64,000 nucleotides of DNA from Ignavibacteria bacterium RIFOXYC2_FULL_35_21 (GCA_001804705.1 MHAY01000001.1:35678-99677); one strand, 5' to 3'; counted from the stretch's first letter, positions 42,177 through 50,690 are shown. Made by a program: numbers and translations. Notes: generated from the sequence alone by a model not told the origin.

Positions 42177-43682
42177 ATGAGAAAAATAATTTTAATAATG
42201 GCCGCAGTTTTTTTTAGCAGTTTATTTATTACATCCTGCTCAAAAAATGATAAAGAATCTGCCGACCATCAACACAGCCGGGCAGAAAAAAAAGAATTAT
42301 GGACATGTACTATGCACCCCCAGGTCATTTCAGATAAACCCGGCGTATGCCCGATTTGCCAAATGGAATTAGTTAGAAAAGATGTGGAAGAGAGTTCGGA
42401 CACATCAGATATGAAAAATATGCTCAAGCTGACTGATAACAAACTTGTTCTGGGAAATGTGGGAACAATTCATGTTCATAAGGAAGAACTGCGAAAACAG
42501 GTTTCAGGATACAGCTACATGGATTTTGCAGACCAGAACAGAAAAGTGATTTCTGCTAAATTTAACGGCAGAGTTGAAAAATTATTTGTCGCTAAAACAG
42601 GCGATTATATTAAAAAAGGACAAGCTCTATTTGAAGTTTACAGTCCTGACCTGGTACAAGCCCAAAACGAATACCTGATTGCTTTGAATAGCGACAGAAA
42701 CTCAAGTTCTTTGCTGGGTTCAGCAAAAAAGAAAATGCAATTATTCGGTATGACTGATGCTCAAATAAAGGAACTGGAGAATACAAAGGAAATCAAAATG
42801 ACGGTTACTTACTATTCTCCAATCAGCGGAATTGTAATCGAGAAAAAAGTTCAGGAGGGTATGTATTTCAACGAAGGCACCACGCTTTATGATGTAGCTG
42901 ATTTATCATTACTTTGGAATATAACTGAAATATTTGAGAGAGATTTGAATATGGTCAGCGTTGGAAGTAAAGTAAAAATCACATTGCAGGCATTCCCCGG
43001 TGATGTGTTCGAAGGAAGGGTGTCGTACATTTATCCTGTCGTTAATTCACAAACAAGGACGATTAAGATAAGAAGTGAGATTGCAAATGGCAGAGGAAAG
43101 CTCAAGCCTCAGATGTTCGGCGAAACTGTATTTGAGAAGAGTTTCGGCAGAGGTTTGGTTGTACCTTCGGATGCAATCCTGTTCACAGGTAAAAGAAATA
43201 TAGTATGGGTCAAAGCAGGCGAAGGAATGTTTGAGCCACGTGAAGTTACTGTAGGAATAAAAGTTGATGATAAATATCAAATTCTGTCGGGATTGAATGA
43301 AGGAGAGGAAATAGCTTCGACAGGCGGTTACCTGATAGATTCCGAAAGCCAGTTGAAAACGGGAATGGTAACAGGACAAGAGCATGAAGGAATGGATATG
43401 GGAAATGAAACAAATCCTGAAATGAATAATCAGATGGAGAACAAGAAGAATCCGGAGGAAATAAAAGAAAAAACCAAAAAAGAATCAATTGTCCGTGAAG
43501 GGATTATTGATTTGATGAGTATTGATAAAAATAAAGATGGCAAAGTGTTTCAGGACCCGATGGACTGGAACGTAATATCTGACAAAGCAGGAATATGCCC
43601 ACTATGCGACATGGAACTTGTGGAAGTTACTTTGGAAAAAGCGAAGCAGAATTTGATTAAACATGGTTATAAAGTAAAATGA
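42177..43682 (+). CDS. cusB: CusB-type efflux RND periplasmic adaptor with two heavy-metal-binding domains
   Basis: The 501-residue lipoprotein (lipobox FITSC near residue 21) links the pump to the outer-membrane duct. A canonical heavy-metal-binding domain comes first (WTCTMHPQVISDKPGVCPICQMEL near 41-64). The adaptor core follows with VISAKFNGRVEKLFV, helical hairpin, YYSPISGIVIEKKVQEG barrel and membrane-proximal domain. After a Met/Asn/Glu linker comes a second module (438-501) matching those in the 34966 and 36190 genes. The last bases overlap the TonB receptor gene (ATGA). Confidence 0.9.
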   Translation: MRKIILIMAAVFFSSLFITSCSKNDKESADHQHSRAEKKELWTCTMHPQVISDKPGVCPICQMELVRKDVEESSDTSDMKNMLKLTDNKLVLGNVGTIHVHKEELRKQVSGYSYMDFADQNRKVISAKFNGRVEKLFVAKTGDYIKKGQALFEVYSPDLVQAQNEYLIALNSDRNSSSLLGSAKKKMQLFGMTDAQIKELENTKEIKMTVTYYSPISGIVIEKKVQEGMYFNEGTTLYDVADLSLLWNITEIFERDLNMVSVGSKVKITLQAFPGDVFEGRVSYIYPVVNSQTRTIKIRSEIANGRGKLKPQMFGETVFEKSFGRGLVVPSDAILFTGKRNIVWVKAGEGMFEPREVTVGIKVDDKYQILSGLNEGEEIASTGGYLIDSESQLKTGMVTGQEHEGMDMGNETNPEMNNQMENKKNPEEIKEKTKKESIVREGIIDLMSIDKNKDGKVFQDPMDWNVISDKAGICPLCDMELVEVTLEKAKQNLIKHGYKVK

Positions 43683-45991
43683 AGAAGTATAATATTATGG
43701 ATAGCAAAACAAAAATTGTTTTATTGGCAGCATTTATGCTGTTGATGTGTAGTGGCAAAGTTTATTCTCAGGAACTTCATGGCTACGTGTTTGGAATTGA
43801 TGCAGATGGAAAGCGTTCTCCTTTGGTTAGCGCTTCTGTACAATGGCTCGGAACTACAATAGGAGTCCTGTCAAATAAGGAAGGCGAGTTTAAAATCAAA
43901 AAGACTGATGAATCGAATAAGCTCGTTATCAGTTATACAGGATATAATAAGGATACAATTGATATAGCCAAAGACCAGAGAATTGTTGAAGTTGAGTTGA
44001 AATCGAGTTTGACAACTGAAGAAGTCGAGGTTTATGGTGATAATATGGGTACAGTCATTTCTAAAGCAGACCTTGCAAATACACAACAGATTACTTTAAG
44101 CGGATTGAGAAAGGCGGCTTGCTGTAACCTGTCCGAAAGCTTTTCTACGAATGCATCGGTTGATGTCGAGTATTCGGATGCCGTATCTGGTGCCAAGCAA
44201 ATTCAGATGCTGGGTTTAGCAGGTATTTACAGCCAGCTACTGACTGAGAAAGTTCCTGCTATGAGAGGAATAGCACAACCTTTTGGTATGGTTTATATAC
44301 CCGGACCCTGGATGGAGTCAATACAGATTTCAAAAGGAGCTGCATCTGTTATTACAGGCTATGAGTCAATAACCGGACAGATTAATGTCGAATATAAAAA
44401 AGCTCAGGAGAGTGAGCCATTGTTCGCAAGCTTGTTGGGGGATTACTTTGGCAGACTTGAAGCTGACCTCAATACGAGATATAAGTTCAATGATACAATG
44501 TCCACAGCGTTGTTTTTCCATGGTAATTTGCAAAAGCTTGAAATAGACCAAAACGGGGATTCCTTTCTTGACCAGCCTTTGCTTAGTCAGGTGAATCTGA
44601 TGAACAGATGGTGGTATTATGATGGTGAATTAGAAATGCAATTGGTTGGGAAAGTGATATATGAAGACCGCAAGGGAGGTCAGAAAGGATTTTTCCCCTT
44701 AAACGATTCTTCGCTTTATGGAATGAATATGACTAATAAAAGGTATGAGCTGTGGGGACAAACCGGTTATATTTTTCCTACAGAATATTACAACAGCATC
44801 GGGATGATATATTCGCTTTCGAGCCATTCTGTCAACTCATTCTTTGGCAGGAGGGATTACGAAGGAAAGCAGAATTCCGCTTATGTAAATCTAAAGTATG
44901 ATGTTGCAATAGGCGATATGCTGGGTTTTCATAATGAAGAGGAAGAGGAGGCAGAATCAGAAACAAATTCAGAAGAAAAGGAAACCGAACATAAGTTGTC
45001 GCTTGGTTTGAGCTATCAGTATGATGATATTAATGAGAGCTTTGCCGGAAATTTCCAAAGCAGGATTGAATCTGTCCCCGGCATGTTTGCCGAATACACA
45101 TTGCAGAACCTCTTGGGATTTACATTATCCGGTGGAGTCAGGGAAGACTTCCATAGCTTATTCGGAAACTTTTTTACTCCGCGTGTTCATCTGAAATATG
45201 AAATTTCTCCGACTGCTGTTGTCCGGGCATCGGCTGGAAAGGGATACAGAATACCTAACATATATGCCGAAAATGTTGGTGCTATGGCTTCATCCCGTCA
45301 GTTCATACTTGAAGAAGCAATCGAACCTGAGATAGCATGGAATTATGGAATCAATTCATCAATTGACTTTACAATTGGAAGTACATACTTCACACTGAAC
45401 ACAGAGCTGTACAGGACCGATTTTGATAACCAGTTGATTGCAGATATGGACCAGGATGTTCGTTCGGTGCATTTCTATAACCTGAAAGGCAAGTCATATT
45501 CTAATTCGTTCCAGGTTGACCTGTCTTTCAAGCCTGTTGATAATCTCGACATTGTTACAGCCTACAGGTATAATGATGTTCAGATGACAATCAATGGAAA
45601 GCTTGATGATAAACCGATGGTGAGCAAGCATAAGTATTTCATTAACACTGCTTATTCAATTGGGGAAGGAAGCTGGCTTATTGATGCAACCGCAGTATTC
45701 AACGGAAAGATGAGACTGCCTGATACGGAGATGAATCCAGTCGAGTACAGGATTTCGTCTGAGTCAAAGCAATTCCTTATGCTCAATGCACAGATAACTA
45801 AGAAAATAGATAATCTGAGCATTTTCTTAGGAGCTGAAAACCTGACGGATTACATACAGGTAAATCCGATTATTGCGGCGAATGACCCCTTTGGAAAGCT
45901 GAGTGGAACTTCCTATTTCGACAGCTCGATTATTTGGGCACCAATAATCGGAAGAGTGATATATATTGGTTTAAGGTATGAAATAAAATAA
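43679..45991 (+). CDS. TonB-dependent receptor, metal-cluster type
   Basis: The 770-residue outer-membrane receptor has a signal peptide, a carboxypeptidase-regulatory-like domain (ELHGYVFGID to VEVELKSS, about 30-105), a plug (ADLANTQQITLSGLRKAACC to ISKGAASVITGYESITGQINVEY) and a 22-strand-type barrel ending IGRVIYIGLRYEIK. The KAACCNLSESF motif at the plug is typical of receptors encoded beside copper efflux systems in Bacteroidota. An acidic E/S-rich loop (EEEEEAESE) lies near residue 420. It may take up or release a metal chelate; substrate unknown. Confidence 0.9.
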   Translation: MKKYNIMDSKTKIVLLAAFMLLMCSGKVYSQELHGYVFGIDADGKRSPLVSASVQWLGTTIGVLSNKEGEFKIKKTDESNKLVISYTGYNKDTIDIAKDQRIVEVELKSSLTTEEVEVYGDNMGTVISKADLANTQQITLSGLRKAACCNLSESFSTNASVDVEYSDAVSGAKQIQMLGLAGIYSQLLTEKVPAMRGIAQPFGMVYIPGPWMESIQISKGAASVITGYESITGQINVEYKKAQESEPLFASLLGDYFGRLEADLNTRYKFNDTMSTALFFHGNLQKLEIDQNGDSFLDQPLLSQVNLMNRWWYYDGELEMQLVGKVIYEDRKGGQKGFFPLNDSSLYGMNMTNKRYELWGQTGYIFPTEYYNSIGMIYSLSSHSVNSFFGRRDYEGKQNSAYVNLKYDVAIGDMLGFHNEEEEEAESETNSEEKETEHKLSLGLSYQYDDINESFAGNFQSRIESVPGMFAEYTLQNLLGFTLSGGVREDFHSLFGNFFTPRVHLKYEISPTAVVRASAGKGYRIPNIYAENVGAMASSRQFILEEAIEPEIAWNYGINSSIDFTIGSTYFTLNTELYRTDFDNQLIADMDQDVRSVHFYNLKGKSYSNSFQVDLSFKPVDNLDIVTAYRYNDVQMTINGKLDDKPMVSKHKYFINTAYSIGEGSWLIDATAVFNGKMRLPDTEMNPVEYRISSESKQFLMLNAQITKKIDNLSIFLGAENLTDYIQVNPIIAANDPFGKLSGTSYFDSSIIWAPIIGRVIYIGLRYEIK

Positions 45992-45994
45992 AAT

Positions 45995-46032
45995 ACCTCA
46001 CCCTATATCCCTCTCCAAATGGATAGGGACTT
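45995..46032. repeat. Dispersed CCTCACCCTA hairpin repeat, copy 1
   Basis: The segment ACCTCACCCTATATCCCTCT followed by CCAAATGGATAGGGACTTAG forms an imperfect hairpin (TATCCCT/AGGGATA-like). A close copy lies at 53858-53895. Both sit immediately after a plus-strand stop codon. Confidence 0.65.
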
Positions 46033-46122
46033 AGAATTGAGATTGTCTTTAATAGAAAAGAATTTATTAATTTAGAAGAAAAGTAAAACAAATATTTTAA
46101 AATATTATCAGGAGAAAAAAAT

Positions 46123-46488
46123 ATGAAAAAGCAATTATTATTCAGTGCAGTTATTTTTCTGTTAGCGGCTTTTGTTTTCACAACGACTGCCATGGCACAA
46201 GAGCAGGACACTACGATTAAGGAAGCAAGGATTAAGACTTCAGCGGTATGCGGCCATTGCAAGGCAAAAATTGAAAAAGCTGTTAATAAGCTTGACGGCA
46301 TCGAATCGGCTGACCTCGATAGTGAAACTAAGATAGTTACTGTGCAATATCATTCTGATGTCGTTACTCTCGAAAACATAAAATTAGCTATTAACAAAGC
46401 AGGTTACGACGCAGACGATATGACTGCCGACAAAGACGCTTTCGACAAACTTCCAAAGTGCTGTAAGAATAAGGATGAGCATAAATGA
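46123..46488 (+). CDS. Periplasmic HMA-domain metal-binding protein
   Basis: A 121-residue protein with a signal peptide (KKQLLFSAVIFLLAAFVFTTTAMAQ) and a single heavy-metal-associated ferredoxin-like fold. The metal loop is SAVCGHCKAKIEKAV (C-G-H-C in place of the usual C-x-x-C with small residues), then GIESADLDSETKIVTVQY and INKAGYDADD. A terminal LPKCCKNKDEH adds a Cys pair. AGGAG is upstream of the ATG. It resembles CopZ or MerP-type carriers and closes the metal cluster. Confidence 0.85.
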   Translation: MKKQLLFSAVIFLLAAFVFTTTAMAQEQDTTIKEARIKTSAVCGHCKAKIEKAVNKLDGIESADLDSETKIVTVQYHSDVVTLENIKLAINKAGYDADDMTADKDAFDKLPKCCKNKDEHK

Positions 46489-46538
46489 GTCTTGGCCCAC
46501 ACTTTAGTGTGGCTTAAGTCATAAGTTATATAGAATGG

Positions 46539-46570
46539 CCCCATGTTTGAAACATGGGGTTATTTTTATT
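46539..46570 (+). terminator. Rho-independent terminator of metal cluster
   Basis: CCCCATGT (46539-46546) pairs with ACATGGGG (46552-46559) around a 5-base loop, followed by TTATTTTTATT. A second hairpin, GCCCACAC/GTGTGGCT, lies just upstream near 46495-46515. Confidence 0.85.
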
Positions 46571-46649
46571 ATTTTTGAGACCTTTTCTTTACTTATGTGT
46601 CATTATAAGAAAAGAGGACATAAAAAATGAAAAAACTTATAAAGGTGAT

Positions 46650-46832
46650 TTTGTTGAATTGACATTATTATCTTTAACCGGTGAAAAATTGAAGCAAATA
46701 ACAGATGGATATTTTTCACAAGGAAGACATTGCATAAGATTTGACAATGAATATTCATCGGGATTGTATTTTGTTGTCATGAAAACGAGCAATGGAATAA
46801 CAGCGGGAAAGCTGATGATTTGTGGGGAGTAG
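46650..46832 (+). pseudogene. Orphan type IX secretion C-terminal sorting-domain fragment
   Basis: A 60-codon frame reads FVELTLLSLTGEKLKQI, GYFSQGRHCIRFD, SSGLYFVVMKT and TAGKLMICGE, then stop. This is the T9SS type A sorting domain, normally the last 70-80 residues of a large secreted protein (V-x-L-x-L-Y-D-x-x-G...G-x-Y-F). No passenger precedes it; upstream in frame is terminator sequence. It is a remnant and useful as a lineage marker. Confidence 0.65.
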
Positions 46833-46857
46833 AATTACTAAATTTTAACTTCTCATT

Positions 46858-48012
46858 TCAAGTCTTTTTCCCAGGTAAATAATTTCGTAAAATTTCTGAA
46901 TTAGCTTTATATTTCTTATCAATTTTAATTAATAGATTCATTTCCAAAAGAGCTTTTATATCTCGATAAATAGTCCTGCTGTCTAATTTTGCAAAGTATC
47001 TGGCAATTTTGGGGCTAATTATTGTAATTTCTTCGATTGTGTAGCTCTTGTTTAATGGCATTTCCATAACAAGCACTCTCCTTCTTTTGTTAACAATTTT
47101 TGAACCTGCTTGTTTTTCACTCAATATGTCATAAACATATTTTTGCCATGTAATTTTAAACTGGCTTTCTTGAATTGATAGCAAGGTTTGTTCTAATCCG
47201 TCATGGAAACCTTCGAGGGCATATTCAATAAATGAAGTTAATGAGTTTCTTTTTCTTGCATCATCCAGATGCCTATAATATTCAGGCCTGGTTGTGTTAT
47301 AATGATTTGATAAAATATGTGATGCAATGTCAGGATTTCCACCCCGAAGAAGTATGTAAAATTCTATCAGCCTGCCGGTTCTTCCGTTGCCATCACCGAA
47401 AGGGTGAATCCATTCAATATAAATATGTGTAACAATAGCCTGTATGACAATTTCATGGAAAGATTGGGTATTGGGAAAATGAAATTCATTTAATAACCAA
47501 TCGCATAATTTATCAATCAATATAGGAACATCTTCATGGAAAGGGCACCTGTAATTTCCCACAGTCCTATTGTCCGTTCTATATTTCCCCGTAATTGCAT
47601 CGAAATGCACGCCTAAATTTTTTCCAATTAATTTATGAAATATTTTTATTAAATCGGGAGTAACTTTTACTACATTATTACTATTGATGACATCGTGTTT
47701 TAATAGATTTAATGCTTCCAAAATATTTTTGACTTCTATTTCCTGGTATTCTTTACTATGTGGTAGTTTAATATTTTTAAGAATTTTTTCAATTTCTTCA
47801 TCTGTTAAGGTGTTACCTTCGATTGCAGTCGTAGCCTGTGCTCCTTTGATTAATGCCACTGAAAGTAATTCCTGGTAATATTCAGGTAGAATCGGGGTAT
47901 TTGAGATTGCTTTAATATAGGCTTCACATTTTCCCAACAAAAACATTATATTAGGTGTCAGTTCCCATCTTCGCTGAAATGTTAAATGAGGATAATTATA
48001 TGATAATTCCAT
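46858..48012 (-). CDS. Fic-domain protein with N-terminal inhibitory motif and C-terminal HTH
   Basis: The 384-residue product contains the Fic active-site motif HPFGDGNGRTGRL near residue 217. An N-terminal inhibition helix motif TTAIEGNTL ([S/T]xxxE[G/N]) lies near 60-68, so it is a class II, self-inhibited Fic. The C-terminal 90 residues carry a winged-helix-like region (YTIEEITIISPKIARYFAKLDSRTIYRDIKALLEM). Fic enzymes transfer AMP from ATP to protein hydroxyls, here possibly to itself or a DNA-linked target. A phased TGACAA array right upstream is a likely binding site for its HTH. Confidence 0.9.
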   Translation of the reverse strand: MELSYNYPHLTFQRRWELTPNIMFLLGKCEAYIKAISNTPILPEYYQELLSVALIKGAQATTAIEGNTLTDEEIEKILKNIKLPHSKEYQEIEVKNILEALNLLKHDVINSNNVVKVTPDLIKIFHKLIGKNLGVHFDAITGKYRTDNRTVGNYRCPFHEDVPILIDKLCDWLLNEFHFPNTQSFHEIVIQAIVTHIYIEWIHPFGDGNGRTGRLIEFYILLRGGNPDIASHILSNHYNTTRPEYYRHLDDARKRNSLTSFIEYALEGFHDGLEQTLLSIQESQFKITWQKYVYDILSEKQAGSKIVNKRRRVLVMEMPLNKSYTIEEITIISPKIARYFAKLDSRTIYRDIKALLEMNLLIKIDKKYKANSEILRNYLPGKKT

Positions 48013-48022
48013 ATTAACTTAT

Positions 48023-48084
48023 TGACAATATCTATGACAAACTTAGTGACAATATTATTGACAAAATTAATATATATTTTGTCA
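48023..48084 (-). promoter_or_regulatory. Phased TGACAA repeat array upstream of fic
   Basis: Four TGACAA hexamers start at 48023, 48035, 48047 and 48059, exactly 12 bp apart, and an inverted TTGTCA lies at 48079-48084. A further TGACAA occurs at 48164-48169. The array begins 11 bp upstream of the Fic start codon, covering the promoter position. Confidence 0.7.
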
Positions 48085-48269
48085 ATATAAAATAATATTT
48101 TCGTAACACTTTAATTTTATAATGATTAATACGGTATTATTTCTATAATTATCTGAATATTTATGACAATTATTGTGTAAAACATGATATAAATTTTTAT
48201 ATATTGGAACTTAGCTTTAAACGTCAATAAAAAAAATATTATCTGATTTTTCATAATTAACTATAATAA

Positions 48270-48328
48270 ATGCTCAATATAGCAAAACTAATTAATCTCG
48301 ATAAACCATTTATACTCGCTTCGCAGTC
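48270..48328 (+). repeat. Truncated duplicate of maf 5' end (59-bp direct repeat, left copy)
   Basis: Bases 48270-48328 are identical to 49158-49216, the first 59 bases of maf starting at its ATG. Here the frame runs on into unrelated sequence and stops after about 26 codons. The two copies bracket the MNT/HEPN gene pair. Confidence 0.93.
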
Positions 48329-48432
48329 TCTTATGGACTTAATTTTTAAGTGGTTAAAAAAAACGATAAAACAAAATTTTTCTTTATAAAACTCGTTTTT
48401 GTTATTTGAATAATTATTCAATAATTTCAAGT

Positions 48433-48756
48433 ATGGAAAATTTACTCATAAATGAAATCATAAAAGAACTTTTGTCTGATTTGAAACAGAAATATCCTGA
48501 TTTCAATGGGATTTATCTTTTTGGTTCAAGAGTCAGAAGCGACTTCCATATTGATTCGGATTATGACATTGCGATATTATTCGATAGAATTGTAAACCAA
48601 AGATTCAAAGATGAAGTTATTGACATCATTTATAATTATATACTTGAATTCGATATTTTCATTGATGTACACATATTTAATTCACAGGACATAATTAATC
48701 CTTTAACACCTTTCCGTACAAATATAAAAAAAGAAGGTGTTTTTTATGAAGTATAA
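48433..48756 (+). CDS. MNT-type minimal nucleotidyltransferase (antitoxin-like)
   Basis: From ATG 48433 a 107-residue protein with the minimal nucleotidyltransferase motif LFGSRVRSDFHIDSDYDIAI: GS-x-R, then the two catalytic Asp in S-D-x-D. A later Asp lies in FDIFIDVHIF. Such proteins pair with HEPN proteins. In the MntA/HepT type they silence the HEPN RNase by adding AMP. It overlaps the HEPN gene by 11 bp. The longer TTG start (48406) lacks an RBS. Confidence 0.87.
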   Translation: MENLLINEIIKELLSDLKQKYPDFNGIYLFGSRVRSDFHIDSDYDIAILFDRIVNQRFKDEVIDIIYNYILEFDIFIDVHIFNSQDIINPLTPFRTNIKKEGVFYEV

Positions 48757-49129
48757 TACAACTGATTTAATTAATTATCGTATTGCAAGGGCAAAAGAAA
48801 CAATTGAAGAAGCTAAATCTGCAATTTTAGAGAATCATTTTCATCTTGCTGGAAACAGAATTTATTATGCAATTTTTTATTATGTTTCTGCACTTTCACT
48901 AAAAAATAATTATTCAACTTCAAAACATAAACAATTATTAGGCTGGTTCAACAAAAACTATATTCATACCGGTAAGATTGATATAGAATTCGGCAGAACA
49001 TATTATAAAGCATATCAAAACAGACAAACCGGTGATTATGATGATATGGTTTACTTTGAAAAGGAAGATGTTATTAAACATTTTAATGATATGCTTCTTT
49101 TTACTTCTGAAATAGATAAGCTACTTTGA
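48746..49129 (+). CDS. HEPN-domain protein (UPF0332 type), probable toxin
   Basis: A 127-residue all-helical protein: RIARAKETIEEAKSAI, GNRIYYAIFYYVSALSL and FGRTYYKAYQNRQTGDYDD are typical of HEPN/UPF0332 proteins that accompany MNT partners. The HEPN RNase motif R-x(4-6)-H is not obvious, so the catalytic residues should be checked. GAAGG at 48733-48737 fits ATG 48746. It is followed 28 bp later by the intact maf start. Confidence 0.82.
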   Translation: MKYNTTDLINYRIARAKETIEEAKSAILENHFHLAGNRIYYAIFYYVSALSLKNNYSTSKHKQLLGWFNKNYIHTGKIDIEFGRTYYKAYQNRQTGDYDDMVYFEKEDVIKHFNDMLLFTSEIDKLL

Positions 49130-49157
49130 AACAAGAATAATATTTATTAATTTTTTT

Positions 49158-49775
49158 ATGCTCAATATAGCAAAACTAATTAATCTCGATAAACCATTTA
49201 TACTCGCTTCGCAGTCGCCGAGGCGGCAAAAACTTCTGCGTCAGCTTGGATTTGAATTTGAGGTTTTGCCGGCAGATATAGATGAAGATGATTTTTCTGA
49301 TGGTGTTGACCCTGTGCTTCACGTTAAAGAACTCTCATTAAAAAAAGCAGAATTTGTTGCAAAGAAAATCGGGAAACCTGCTGTTGTGCTCGGCTCTGAT
49401 ACTATCGTTGTCCTGAATGGAATAATTCTCAATAAGCCCGTTGATAAGTTGGAAGCTGTCCGAATGTTGAATATTCTTAGCGGAAAAACTCATATCGTCT
49501 ATACAGGAATTGCACTTGTTGATTCAGAATCTATGAAGAACGAAGTTGCTGTTCAAAAAACGGAGGTTACATTCAGAACACTCACTCAAGATGAGATTGA
49601 GGCTTATGTCGAAACAGGTTCTCCACTCGATAAAGCAGGTGCTTACGGCATACAGGATGACTTCGGTGCTGTGTTTGTCAGTCATATAAACGGATGTTAT
49701 TATAACATAGTCGGTTTGCCGCTTGAACTGCTGTATTCGACGATGAAGAAATTTCTTGGGGAATTGAAGGAATAG
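49158..49775 (+). CDS. maf: Maf-family nucleotide pyrophosphatase
   Basis: A 205-residue house-cleaning NTP pyrophosphatase that hydrolyses non-canonical or modified dTTP/UTP/CTP. Signatures are FILASQSPRRQKLLRQLG near residue 15, VLGSDTIVVLNG near 78 and ETGSPLDKAGAYGIQD near 155. It appears complete. Its first 59 bases are duplicated upstream of the MNT/HEPN pair, so the coding start was regenerated after an insertion. No clear RBS is seen. Confidence 0.92.
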   Translation: MLNIAKLINLDKPFILASQSPRRQKLLRQLGFEFEVLPADIDEDDFSDGVDPVLHVKELSLKKAEFVAKKIGKPAVVLGSDTIVVLNGIILNKPVDKLEAVRMLNILSGKTHIVYTGIALVDSESMKNEVAVQKTEVTFRTLTQDEIEAYVETGSPLDKAGAYGIQDDFGAVFVSHINGCYYNIVGLPLELLYSTMKKFLGELKE

Positions 49776-50002
49776 AATTTTCAATTCTGTAAATTTTCAT
49801 TGAATTTTTAATGAACAAATTTTCAAAATATTCAATTAAATAATTTATTTATGAGTTCAATTTATTATTATGGTAAAAATCAATAAGTCCATTTCTTTTT
49901 TAACATTAAATATTGAAAATTGATTGAAAATTGCAAAATTGAAAATTATAAATTATTGCTTTAAAAAATAATTATTAATACGTAATATCAACAAATAATT
50001 AT
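49776..50002. repeat. AT-rich gap with TTGAAAATT repeats
   Basis: Multiple TTGAAAATT/AATTTTCAA motifs cluster at about 49911-49956 and near 49785-49810. Similar clusters fill the gaps at 51811-51990 and 56219-56262. No gene is seen. Confidence 0.5.
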
Positions 50003-50632
50003 ATGCTTGATAATACCACTTATCATATGTCTGCTGTAATATTGCTCTCCTACCTGTTGGGTTCAATCCCCTGGGCTTTTATAATTGTGAAAGTGTTTTA
50101 CAGCGAAGACCTGCGGAAGAAAGGAACAGGCAATATAGGTGCTATGAACAGCTTTGAAATTACCGGTAAAAAGTGGATAGGCATTGCTGTATTTATTCTT
50201 GATTTCTTAAAAGGAATAGCATCAATTCTATTAGCTAAGATAATTTCTAATGATAATACTACTATAATTTCTCTTGCAGGATTCTTTGTTATTCTCGGAC
50301 ATAATTTCAGTGTGTTTATGAAATTCAAGGGTGGACGCGGCTTGTCATCTGCAGTAGGTGTGTCTCTCATGATTAATCCTTTGTTATTTATTATATGGGC
50401 ATTAATATGGGTAATCGAATTTAGGTTGATTAAAAGAAATGTTCACATTGCAAACTCAGCCGCTACAGTGCTTTTACCTGCTATTCTGATTATCATTCCT
50501 GAAAATTTGCTAATGAAATTAATGTTTATTCCGAACTTCAGTCGGGAAATGCTAATATTTATTACAATTGCAATCTGCATACTTATTTTGATTAGGCACA
50601 TTAAGCCTTTATTTGAACTTTTTAAAAAATGA
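50003..50632 (+). CDS. plsY: Acyl-phosphate:glycerol-3-phosphate acyltransferase PlsY
   Basis: A 209-residue membrane enzyme that makes lysophosphatidic acid from acyl-phosphate. The three cytoplasmic motifs are visible: SYLLGSIPWAFI near residue 16, KGTGNIGAMN near 40 (usually S-G-N-I-G-A-T-N) and FKGGRGLSSAVG near 110. Five to six helices and normal length. Expected at the inner membrane as the first step of phospholipid synthesis. Confidence 0.93.
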   Translation: MLDNTTYHMSAVILLSYLLGSIPWAFIIVKVFYSEDLRKKGTGNIGAMNSFEITGKKWIGIAVFILDFLKGIASILLAKIISNDNTTIISLAGFFVILGHNFSVFMKFKGGRGLSSAVGVSLMINPLLFIIWALIWVIEFRLIKRNVHIANSAATVLLPAILIIIPENLLMKLMFIPNFSREMLIFITIAICILILIRHIKPLFELFKK

Positions 50633-50659
50633 TTCTTCGGTACAAATCGCTATATTTTG

Positions 50660-50690
50660 CCCCCTTTTTCAATGGGGGTTTCGGGGGTTT
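50660..50690. terminator. Hairpin between convergent plsY and fbp
   Basis: CCCCC (50660-50664) and GGGGG (50674-50678) form a short GC stem with loop TTTTTCAAT, followed by TTTCGGGGGTTTTAATAA. It lies between the two stop codons and may terminate transcription, though the stem is short. Confidence 0.5.

Larger units (their letters stand above)
48013..48432. other. Intergenic region between fic and the MNT gene
   Basis: Apart from the TGACAA array and the truncated maf copy, this AT-rich stretch shows no gene. The sequence 48329-48432, between the maf duplicate and the MNT start, should contain the promoter of the MNT/HEPN pair; no clear element was identified. Confidence 0.5.

Noticed and set aside
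46554..46649. N-terminal 32 codons joined to the sorting-domain fragment
   Set aside because: This part reads through the T-tract of the terminator and has no RBS; only the downstream 60 codons resemble a protein domain.
48013..48090. CRISPR-like array from the TGACAA repeats
   Set aside because: Six-base units with a 12-bp period are far too short for CRISPR repeats and spacers; operator sites fit better.
48270..48350. A short second maf gene
   Set aside because: Only the first 59 bases match maf; the frame then stops, so it is a truncated duplicate rather than a gene.
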